A stretch of 14,600 nucleotides of DNA. Origin: Candidatus Benthicola azotiphorus (lineage in GTDB: Bacteria > Gemmatimonadota > Gemmatimonadetes > Palauibacterales > Palauibacteraceae). The stretch spans positions 1-14,600 of the forward strand of contig CANPVW010000282.1 of NCBI GenBank assembly GCA_947581745.1. The letters are read 5' to 3'. Below, one piece after another: positions 7,967 through 14,015 of this stretch (positions are counted from its first letter, which is position 1; each line of letters opens with the position of its first letter). Made by a program: the position numbers and the translations under genes. The notes under the pieces were generated by a model. It was not told the origin of the DNA and made no database searches. It was given only the letters and a program-made list of their open reading frames with translations.

Positions 7967-8034
7967 CCTCGCGACGCACTCTCAGGGGGGTAGTGGCATC
8001 CACCGCGTAGATCACGACTTCTTTCAAGGCATAC

Positions 8035-9186
8035 ATGGCGGATTACTACGAACGACTGGGCGTCGCGCGGAACGCGGATGCCGACACGATCAAGAAGGCG
8101 TATCGGCAGCTCGCGATGCAGTATCATCCCGACAGGAACGACTCGCCGGACGCGGAGGAGCAGTTCAAGCGGGTGACGGAGGCCTACGAGGTGCTCCGCG
8201 ATCCCGAGCAGCGGCAGCTGTACGACCGGTTCGGGGAAGCGGGGATCAAGCGGGGCGCGGGCGGCGGATCCGCCGGCGGATTCGGCGGGTTCGATTTTTC
8301 CGACGCGTTCGAAGTATTCATGCGCGAGTTCGGGAGCATGGGCTTCGGCGACCTGTTCGGAGGGCGCGCCGCTCGCTCCAGGGGGCCGCGGCGGGGTGCC
8401 GACCTCAAGCTGAAGCTCAAGGTGTCGCTCGAGGAGGCGGCCCGCGGGGTGGAGCGGAGCGTCAGGATCAAGGTGCTGGACTCGTGCACCCGGTGCGGAG
8501 GCTCGGGGGCGGAGCCCGGTACCGCCCCCGAGCGCTGCTCCACGTGTCACGGGGCCGGCGAAGTCCGGCAGGTGCAGCGGTCGATGCTCGGACAGTTCGT
8601 GAGCGTGCGCCCGTGTCCGGATTGCGGCGGGGCCGGTCAGCGGATCCTGAGCCCGTGTTCGGCCTGCTCCGGCGACGGTCGGGTACGTGCGGAGCGTTCC
8701 GTCAAGCTGGACGTGCCCGCTGGCGTCTCGACGGATGATTACCTGAAGCTGTCCGGTCGGGGCAACGCAGGGCCGGACGGCGGACCGCGCGGCGACGTGC
8801 TCGTGCTCGTGGAGGTGGAGGAAGACGGGAGATTCCAGCGCGTCGGAGACGACCTGGTCTACAACCTCGCGGTGACGATGAGCCAGGCGGCCCTCGGCGC
8901 GGAAGTGGACGTTCCGACCATCATCGACGGGACCGCGAAGCTCAAGGTCCCGCAGGGCATCCAGAGTGGCCAGGCCCTTCGGCTCCGTGGCCGGGGCATG
9001 CCGCGCCTGCGTGGCAGCGGGCGCGGAGATCAGGTCGTTCGCGTCCTCGTGTGGACTCCCACGACGCTCTCCCGCGAGGAGCGCGAGCTGCTGGAGCGCC
9101 TCAGGGAGGTCGAAAGCGCCCCCCCGGAACCGGACACCGGTGAGCCCGGTTTCTGGGAGAGGGTGAAACGCGCCTTCACGGCCTGA
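8035..9186 (+). CDS. dnaJ: chaperone protein DnaJ
   Basis: Hsp40 co-chaperone that brings unfolded substrates to DnaK and stimulates its ATPase. The 383 residues follow the canonical type I plan: a J domain (1-70) with HPD at 31-33, a Gly/Phe-rich linker (72-112), and four zinc-finger repeats. These are CTRCGGSG (151), CSTCHGAG (168), CPDCGGAG (194) and CSACSGDG (208, an imperfect CxxCxGxG). The substrate-binding beta domains and a C-terminal dimerisation tail (about 225-383) complete it. The ATG has AAGG five bases upstream. It lies 68 bases after hrcA; that gap shows no CIRCE element, terminator or convincing promoter, so read-through from hrcA is likely. dnaK and grpE must be elsewhere in the genome. 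A paralogue such as CbpA is unlikely because the zinc region is complete. Confidence 0.97.
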   Translation: MADYYERLGVARNADADTIKKAYRQLAMQYHPDRNDSPDAEEQFKRVTEAYEVLRDPEQRQLYDRFGEAGIKRGAGGGSAGGFGGFDFSDAFEVFMREFGSMGFGDLFGGRAARSRGPRRGADLKLKLKVSLEEAARGVERSVRIKVLDSCTRCGGSGAEPGTAPERCSTCHGAGEVRQVQRSMLGQFVSVRPCPDCGGAGQRILSPCSACSGDGRVRAERSVKLDVPAGVSTDDYLKLSGRGNAGPDGGPRGDVLVLVEVEEDGRFQRVGDDLVYNLAVTMSQAALGAEVDVPTIIDGTAKLKVPQGIQSGQALRLRGRGMPRLRGSGRGDQVVRVLVWTPTTLSREERELLERLREVESAPPEPDTGEPGFWERVKRAFTA

Positions 9187-9211
9187 GCGTCTGCAACCGA
9201 TCCGGATCCCG

Positions 9212-9229
9212 GCCGGGCTCTTGCCTGGC
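9212..9229 (+). terminator. weak hairpin after dnaJ
   Basis: GCCGGGC (9212-9218) can pair with GCCTGGC (9223-9229) across a TCTT loop, with one G-U pair. No T-run follows, so this is at best an inefficient or Rho-assisted end to the dnaJ transcript. Confidence 0.25.
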
Positions 9230-9303
9230 GCCCGCGCCCGCTGAAGACTCATGGGCATTCCATGCAGCCGCCCTGGCAACCCCGGTTCCCCGAGAGGTGA
9301 TTC

Positions 9304-9837
9304 ATGAACGGTGTCGATGCGGGCCGGCCGACGACGAGTGAGTACGATCCTTACTACCAGTCGTTCATCGATCTGGTGCCTGATCGACCGATTCTCGAGG
9401 TGCTCGAGGAGCAGCGGCACGAGCTGATGGGCTTCCTCGGCAGCCTCGACAAGGCGACGGCCGATTACCGCTACGCTCCCGAGAAATGGAGCGTGAAGGA
9501 AGTCCTCGGTCACGTCGTCGACACCGAACGGATCTTCGGCGCGCGCGCCCTGTGCTTCGCGCGCGGCGAGCAGAAGCCCCTGCCGCCGTTCGAGCAGGAC
9601 GACTATGTGCGGTCGGCCGGGTTCGATCATCGGGCGCTCTCCAGCCTGACGCGTGAGTTCGAGGCGGTCCGCCTGTCCACCGAGAGCCTGTTCGACGGCT
9701 TCGACGAGGAACAGTGGAACCGGGGCGGCGTGGCGAACGAGGTGCACATGTCGGTGCGTGCGGTGGCCTACATCGTCGTGGGGCACACGGCGCACCACAT
9801 GGCGGTGATCCGCGAGCGCTACCTCGGCGGTCAATGA
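9304..9837 (+). CDS. DinB/YfiT family putative metal-dependent protein
   Basis: Four-helix-bundle protein of 177 residues in the DinB_2 superfamily, which includes YfiT and thiol transferases of the bacillithiol type. The expected metal ligands are present: His70 in the KEVLGHVVDTER segment and a His pair in GHTAHHMAVIRERY (His161 with His164 or His165). KWSVKEVLGH and LPPFEQDDYV are recurring family blocks. Members act on low-molecular-weight thiols or as metal-dependent hydrolases, but the substrate cannot be read from sequence. The ATG has a clear GAGAGG about 8 bases upstream. It lies 117 bases after dnaJ in the same direction and may be its own unit. No signal peptide is seen, so it should be cytoplasmic. 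Confidence 0.85.
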   Translation: MNGVDAGRPTTSEYDPYYQSFIDLVPDRPILEVLEEQRHELMGFLGSLDKATADYRYAPEKWSVKEVLGHVVDTERIFGARALCFARGEQKPLPPFEQDDYVRSAGFDHRALSSLTREFEAVRLSTESLFDGFDEEQWNRGGVANEVHMSVRAVAYIVVGHTAHHMAVIRERYLGGQ

Positions 9838-9852
9838 CGGGCAGCTCCCGCA

Positions 9853-9886
9853 CCCGCCGGACTGCGGGCGGCTTCTTTAGCCGCCC
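9853..9886 (+). terminator. hairpin downstream of the DinB-family gene
   Basis: GGGCGGC (9866-9872) pairs perfectly with GCCGCCC (9880-9886) around the loop TTCTTTA. An alternative stem, CCCGC (9853-9857) with GCGGG (9864-9868), is mutually exclusive with it. There is no T-run afterwards, so the role as a terminator is tentative. The rest of the gap to 10116 contains no gene that I can support. Confidence 0.4.
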
Positions 9887-10116
9887 TGTCGGGGAAGGCA
9901 AAGACTGTGTGCAGGAGCTTCGATGTGGTCGGCCGTCAATGAGAGGCTGCTGCTATCCCCTTCGGGCGCACACGCGCACACCACCGATCGGGCGTGGGCA
10001 CGATCGTCGAGAGGTTTGCCTGTCCCGTTGTGCGTTCCCGAGTAACGGGCCTCCGACGTGAAACCTCGTCGAGCCTCCACTGGACGGTGAGCCGCCAGCC
10101 GCGGTACTCTGGCTGT

Positions 10117-11196
10117 ATGCGTTTCTCGAATGGTCTGTCGGGTGTCGTGGTCGCCTCGCTCCTCCTGTCGGTGCCGGCCGTCCGCGCTCAGGAGCACGAG
10201 CACGGCGACGCCGCGGATCACGCGGGCGCGCCTTCGTCCGACTTCCTGACGATCGAGACCCACCCCGAGCGCGAGGAGTGGGTGCTCTCCCTCGGCCCGA
10301 TCGACCTCCCGGCCCACACCTCGCACCACGCTCTCCAACAGCTTCCGGTGCAGGAAGGCCGGGTCCCGTTCGACATGACGGTGGACGCCTACCGGGTGGA
10401 GGCGGTGGACCGGGACGGGAACCCCGTGCCGCAGGACGTGATCCATCACTTCAACCTCCTCGATCCGACGGACAGGGAGCTTTTCCTGCCGATCATGCGC
10501 CGCGTGTTCGCCGCCAGCCACGAGACGCCGCCGGTCAGCGTCCCGGAGGTCCTGCTCGGCGTGCCGTTCGAGGCGGATGACCGGTTCCTCGTCGTCGCCA
10601 TGCTGCACAACCCGACCGATCGGGACTACGATGGGGTGCACGTTCGGATGGTGATGAACTACAACCGCTCGCACGTGACGCCGCTCTACCGGATGTATCC
10701 GTTCCACCTCGACGTCATGTTCCCGATCGGCAGCAAGGCGTTCGATCTTCCACCGGGGCGGACCAGCAAGTCGTGGGAGGGGAGTCCCGCGATAGCGGGC
10801 GGCATCGTCGGCATGGGCGGTCACCTGCACGACCATGCCGAGCGACTGGAGCTGATCGACGTGACGGAAGGTCGGGTGCTGTGGCGCTACGAACCGGACT
10901 CCGGGCCGGACGGGCACGTCGACAAGGTCCCGGTCCTGAGGCCGCTCGGACGGGGCATCGGATTCCCCATCTATCCGTCGCACCGCTACCGGGTCGAGGT
11001 CACGTACTTCAATCCAACCGGGGAGACGATCGTCGACGGAGGAATGGGATCGGTCGCCGGTGCGCTGATTCCGTTCGAGTACGGCCGCTGGCCGGCAGCC
11101 GATCCGGACGATCCGATCTACGCGGCCGATTACGCCAACGTGATCTCGGGTGCCCACGGGACCCAGATGGCGGGAGAAACCGCCCACTCGCGCTGA
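10117..11196 (+). CDS. secreted PHM-like copper type II monooxygenase-fold protein
   Basis: Predicted exported protein of 359 residues. A signal peptide (1-24) ends in AVRA before QEHEHG, so the mature form is periplasmic or extracellular. A His-rich N-terminus (26-35) follows. The rest resembles the two jelly-roll domains of PHM and dopamine beta-monooxygenase. The six copper ligands have counterparts in order: His110-His111 (DVIHHFNLLDP), His164 (AMLHNPTD), His236 and His238 (MGGHLHDHAERLEL) and Met310 (DGGMGSVAG). Ligand gaps are close to those of rat PHM (107, 108, 172, 242, 244, 314). There are no cysteines, so the disulfides of animal PHM are absent. The substrate is unknown; non-catalytic copper binding is also possible. 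The ATG was chosen because the signal peptide starts there. It has no Shine-Dalgarno-like sequence. I inferred this by eye, and database labels may read hypothetical protein. Confidence 0.65.
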   Translation: MRFSNGLSGVVVASLLLSVPAVRAQEHEHGDAADHAGAPSSDFLTIETHPEREEWVLSLGPIDLPAHTSHHALQQLPVQEGRVPFDMTVDAYRVEAVDRDGNPVPQDVIHHFNLLDPTDRELFLPIMRRVFAASHETPPVSVPEVLLGVPFEADDRFLVVAMLHNPTDRDYDGVHVRMVMNYNRSHVTPLYRMYPFHLDVMFPIGSKAFDLPPGRTSKSWEGSPAIAGGIVGMGGHLHDHAERLELIDVTEGRVLWRYEPDSGPDGHVDKVPVLRPLGRGIGFPIYPSHRYRVEVTYFNPTGETIVDGGMGSVAGALIPFEYGRWPAADPDDPIYAADYANVISGAHGTQMAGETAHSR

Positions 11197-11198
11197 GT

Positions 11199-11215
11199 CG
11201 GCGGGGTGCCCGCCG
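11199..11215. terminator. bidirectional hairpin between convergent genes
   Basis: CGGCGGG (11199-11205) and CCCGCCG (11209-11215) form a perfect 7-bp stem with a GTG loop. It fills the 22-base gap between the ends of the plus-strand PHM-like gene and the minus-strand PLP enzyme. The position suits a shared terminator, but neither side has a good T-run. Confidence 0.5.
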
Positions 11216-11218
11216 TGT

Positions 11219-12454
11219 CTACCCGGCCAGTTCCCCGACGGCCTCGATCAGCCGATCCACCTCCTCCAGGTTCGTGTAGCAGGCGCACCCGGCCCTCACG
11301 AGGCCCTCGGGCTCCACTCCCAGCCTGGCGGTGACGAGCGAGGCGTAGAAGTTCCCGTGCGACAGGAACAGGCCCGCACCCTTCGAGAGGCGCGCCGCGG
11401 CCTCGGCCGGAGCGAGCCCGTCTATCGTGAACGAGAGTGTGGGAGTCCGGGGACGTCCCGGCCTCGGACCGTACAGGCGAACGCCGCGAGTCGGCTCCAG
11501 CCCGTCCCACAACCGACGGATCAGGTCGTCTCCCCGCCGCGACAGCTCCGCGAATGCCGCGTCGAGCCTTTCGGACCGCGGGCCCTCGCCGGCCAGCGAC
11601 GCGAGAAAGTCCACCGCGGCTCCCGCGCCCACGATCCCCTCGTGGTTCAGGGTGCCCGTTTCCCAGAGTTCCGGGGGCGCATCCGGGGCCGGCGCGAGTT
11701 TGGGAGGGAGGACCTCGCGCAGCAGGTCGATCCGCCCCCACAGAACGCCGACGTGTGGCCCGTAGAACTTGTAAGGCGAACAGACCAGGAAGTCGCAGCC
11801 CAGCTCCCCGACGTCGATCCGCTCGTGCGGCGCGAAGTGGACGGCATCCACGAACAGGAGCGCGCCTACGGAGCGGGCCAGCGCTCGCGCCCGGCTCAAA
11901 TCGACGATCGTGCCGAGCGCGTTCGACGCCGCGGTGACGGCGACCAGCCGGGTCCGAGGGGACATCGCATCCTCGAACTTCTCCCAGTCGAGGTCACCCG
12001 TCTCGGGGACGAGCGGGACCGTTCGTATGACGACGCCCCGCTCGGATTCAAGGTCCCGCCACGGCGACACGTTCGCCTGGTGATCGAGCTCCGTGACCAC
12101 GACCTCGCTTCCCGGCCCCCACAGGCGACCCAGGGCGCGGGCCGCATGGAAAGTCAGCGTCGTCATGTTGGCGCCGAACACGATCTCGTCCTCCCGGGCG
12201 CCGAGAAAGTCGGCCAGCGCGCACCGGCTGGCTGCCAGAGCCCGGTCCAGCTCACGCGACGTGTCGTACGCCCAGTGCGCGTTCGCGTTGTGCTCGAGCA
12301 TTTGCTCGGTCACGGAAGCGGCCACCATGGCGGGTACCTGCGTCCCTCCCGGCGCGTCGAAGTAGGCGACCGTTCGATCGCGCTGCCGGCGCCGGAGGGC
12401 GGGGAAGGCCTCCCTGATGCTCTCGGGAGACAGGACGTCCGGCGGGCGCTGCAT
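11219..12454 (-). CDS. cysteine-desulfurase-like PLP-dependent enzyme (TIGR01976-type)
   Basis: Fold-type I aminotransferase-class V protein of 411 residues. Visible PLP-site features are the phosphate-binding region GANMTTLTFHAARAL (94-108), His125 in ELDHQAN, Asp203 and His206 in FVDAVHFAPH, and the Schiff-base Lys229 in CSPYKFYGPHVG. At the place where SufS and IscS enzymes carry their catalytic cysteine, this protein has SHGNFYA (365-371), as expected for the cysteine desulfurase-like subfamily. A normal persulfide-forming desulfurase role is therefore doubtful. Two cysteines occur nearby in RAGCACYTNLEE (390, 392). I chose the ATG at 12454 because GGAGG lies 5 bases upstream; the ATG at 12466 has no ribosome site. 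No suf or isc partner genes are present. The real reaction is unknown and might be a lyase or desulfurase on another amino acid. Confidence 0.88.
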   Translation of the reverse strand: MQRPPDVLSPESIREAFPALRRRQRDRTVAYFDAPGGTQVPAMVAASVTEQMLEHNANAHWAYDTSRELDRALAASRCALADFLGAREDEIVFGANMTTLTFHAARALGRLWGPGSEVVVTELDHQANVSPWRDLESERGVVIRTVPLVPETGDLDWEKFEDAMSPRTRLVAVTAASNALGTIVDLSRARALARSVGALLFVDAVHFAPHERIDVGELGCDFLVCSPYKFYGPHVGVLWGRIDLLREVLPPKLAPAPDAPPELWETGTLNHEGIVGAGAAVDFLASLAGEGPRSERLDAAFAELSRRGDDLIRRLWDGLEPTRGVRLYGPRPGRPRTPTLSFTIDGLAPAEAAARLSKGAGLFLSHGNFYASLVTARLGVEPEGLVRAGCACYTNLEEVDRLIEAVGELAG

Positions 12455-12466
12455 GGGGTCCTCCAT

Positions 12467-12629
12467 CGTGGCGATTCCACAGCGGAACGGTCGCGGTCGA
12501 CGAGCGCACCCGCGGCCCTCACGCTGAACCTACAGCGGCCGTGATTCGATTGCACCGCCCGCCGACCCCTCGACCTCTGCAGGACAATGTGTCCCGCCCG
12601 GGGCGCGCGCCATCAGTTCCGGTCCGATT
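12467..12629. other. divergent intergenic region, left part
   Basis: This is the GC-rich part of the roughly 330-base gap between the minus-strand PLP enzyme and plus-strand asnA. It should contain the promoter of the PLP enzyme, but I see no convincing -35/-10 pair on the minus strand. The open frames crossing it are extensions of shadows. No RNA gene is recognisable. Confidence 0.4.
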
Positions 12630-12666
12630 CTGACACTCGATAACATCAAGCAAAATATAGTGTTAT
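12630..12666 (+). promoter_or_regulatory. asnA promoter region with operator-like inverted repeat
   Basis: An AT-rich island interrupts very GC-rich DNA. It contains a -35-like CTGACA (12630-12635) and -10-like hexamers CAAAAT (12651-12656) and TATAGT (12656-12661). Their spacings of 15 and 20 bp are off the optimum. A perfect inverted repeat, ATAACA (12640-12645) and TGTTAT (12661-12666), has half-sites 21 bp apart, two turns of the helix, and brackets the -10 candidates. This looks like a dimeric regulator site governing asnA. The regulator is not identifiable. Confidence 0.5.
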
Positions 12667-12780
12667 GTGAGTATCCAGGCATGCCGCGCAATGGCTCGCT
12701 TTCTGCGGTGCATCTCTCCGCGTTGCCGCCCGTGCGGGGCCGAAGGCCTGCTGCGGTTCCAATCCCAGGGAGTGATGACG
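12667..12780 (+). other. probable asnA leader
   Basis: If transcription starts near 12665, the asnA message has an untranslated leader of about 110 bases. The frame of asnA is open through it from a GTG at 12667. Its would-be 38 extra residues are Cys/Arg-rich (ARFLRCISPRCRPCG), unlike the AsnA family, so I treat them as non-coding. I see no T-box, terminator-antiterminator pair or known riboswitch. Confidence 0.35.
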
Positions 12781-13917
12781 ATGAGCACGATGGCAGACAA
12801 GAAAGCCGATCTCGCCGGACCCGGCGTCAGCACGTACGAGGAAGTCGCGAAGATCCTGCCCAGCGACTACCGGCCTCTGCTCGGGCCGAAGGACACGATG
12901 CGGGCCCTGTTCGATGTGAAGCGCTACGTCGAGGACGGGCTTGCCCGCGAGCTGAATCTGATGATGGTGCAGGTACCGCTGATCGTGGATGTGAAGAGCG
13001 GTGTCAACGACATGCTCGACCGGGACGGCTCGCGGACGCCGGTCGAGTTCGATTGCGGTCTCGGGCTGCCGCGGCCCATTCGGGCGAGCGTGGTTCAGGC
13101 TGCCACGAAGTGGAAGCGGATGGCGCTGAAGCAATTCGACTGTGCGCCCGGTGAAGGCATCAACACGGACATGAAAGCCGTCCGCAAGGACTACTTCCTG
13201 GATCACGATCACAGCTCGTACGTGGACCAGTGGGACTGGGAGAAGGTCATCACCGCCGAGCAGCGGAACCTGGCCTTCCTCACCGACACGGTGCAGCGGA
13301 TCTGGAAGGTACTGAAGGGCGCGCAGGACTACGCCTTCGAACGCTATCCGGCGCTCGACGACCCGCGGTACCCGCGCCTGCCGGAGGAGCTGGTCTTCAT
13401 CCACGCCGAGGAGATCCTGGAGAGGTACCCCGACCTTCCGCGGAAGCAGCGGGAGACGAAGATCATCCAGGAGTACCCGGCCGTGTTCATTTACGGAATC
13501 GGCTGGCCGCTCGCCGACGGTTACCCTCATGAGATGCGCGCCGCCGACTACGACGACTGGGTCACTGACACCTCCGCCGAGACGGGCCGGGACACGCACG
13601 GCCTGAACGGCGACATCCTGGTGTGGAACCCGGTCACGGAGCGTCGGCACGAGCTCACGTCGATGGGGATCCGGGTCACGAAGGAGACGCTGGTCCGCCA
13701 GCTCGAGATGAGCGGCCAGATGGACTACCTCGAGCAGCCTTACCACCAGGCGATCCTGAACGACGAAATCCCGCTCAGCATCGGCGGTGGAATCGGGCAG
13801 TCTCGCACCTACATGCTGGTCCTCAGGAAGGCCCACCTCGGCGAGGTCAGCGTGACCGTGTGGCCCGATCAGTTGAAGTCGATCTGCGAAGAGCGCAACA
13901 TTCACGTGCTCGAGTAG
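12781..13917 (+). CDS. asnA: aspartate-ammonia ligase (asparagine synthetase A)
   Basis: Makes L-asparagine from aspartate, ammonia and ATP in the cytoplasm, using ammonia rather than glutamine. The fold is that of class II aminoacyl-tRNA synthetases. The 378 residues match AsnA throughout: LAREL near the N-terminus, AATKWKRMALKQFDC, APGEGINTDMKAVRKD, SSYVDQWDWEKVI, DYDDWVTDT, HGLNGDILVWNPV, ELTSMGIRVTKETL and the C-terminal SIGGGIGQSR motif. Compared with the 330-residue E. coli enzyme it has about 30 extra residues at the start and a short insertion near ALDDPRYPRLPEE; the DYRPLLGPKDT opening resembles Bacteroidetes and Firmicutes forms. I chose the ATG at 12781 because AGGGAG lies 8 bases upstream. 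ATGs at 12775 and 12790 are alternatives. A terminator follows, so it is probably monocistronic. Confidence 0.96.
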   Translation: MSTMADKKADLAGPGVSTYEEVAKILPSDYRPLLGPKDTMRALFDVKRYVEDGLARELNLMMVQVPLIVDVKSGVNDMLDRDGSRTPVEFDCGLGLPRPIRASVVQAATKWKRMALKQFDCAPGEGINTDMKAVRKDYFLDHDHSSYVDQWDWEKVITAEQRNLAFLTDTVQRIWKVLKGAQDYAFERYPALDDPRYPRLPEELVFIHAEEILERYPDLPRKQRETKIIQEYPAVFIYGIGWPLADGYPHEMRAADYDDWVTDTSAETGRDTHGLNGDILVWNPVTERRHELTSMGIRVTKETLVRQLEMSGQMDYLEQPYHQAILNDEIPLSIGGGIGQSRTYMLVLRKAHLGEVSVTVWPDQLKSICEERNIHVLE

Positions 13918-13941
13918 GCTCGGGTGCGGGAGATTGTCCCG

Positions 13942-13972
13942 GCCGCGGGCGCTCCCGGGCGCCCGCGGCTTT
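13942..13972 (+). terminator. intrinsic terminator of asnA
   Basis: A perfect 10-bp GC stem is formed by GCCGCGGGCG (13942-13951) and CGCCCGCGGC (13960-13969), with an 8-base loop. TTTCGTGT follows. It lies 25 bases after the asnA stop and separates asnA from the glutamine synthetase family gene. Confidence 0.8.
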
Positions 13973-14015
13973 CGTGTCTCACCGAGCCGCGCCCACTCAC
14001 TCAGAGGCCGTGGAC

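Noticed and set aside
7967..8034. CIRCE or a heat-shock promoter between hrcA and dnaJ
   Set aside because: GCACTC occurs once at about 7976-7981, but no inverted partner GAGTGC follows at the right spacing, and no -35/-10 pair is convincing.
7960..9834. 624-residue minus-strand open frame opposite dnaJ and the DinB-family gene
   Set aside because: It mirrors strongly supported plus-strand genes. High GC at third positions creates long antisense frames. The translation is Arg/His/Pro-rich with no recognisable domain.
9877..11187. 436-residue minus-strand open frame opposite the PHM-like gene
   Set aside because: The plus strand has a signal peptide and ordered copper-ligand motifs. The minus-strand frame is a His/Arg/Val-rich mirror with no signal or motif.
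11150..12544. 464-residue plus-strand open frame opposite the PLP enzyme
   Set aside because: It is antisense to a convincing PLP-dependent enzyme, has Arg/Pro-rich composition and no domain.
12667..12780. Longer AsnA starting at GTG 12667, or a leader peptide in this stretch
   Set aside because: The extra residues are Cys/Arg-rich and unlike AsnA, there is no ribosome site, and the likely transcription start overlaps this GTG. No Asn-rich leader peptide is encoded.
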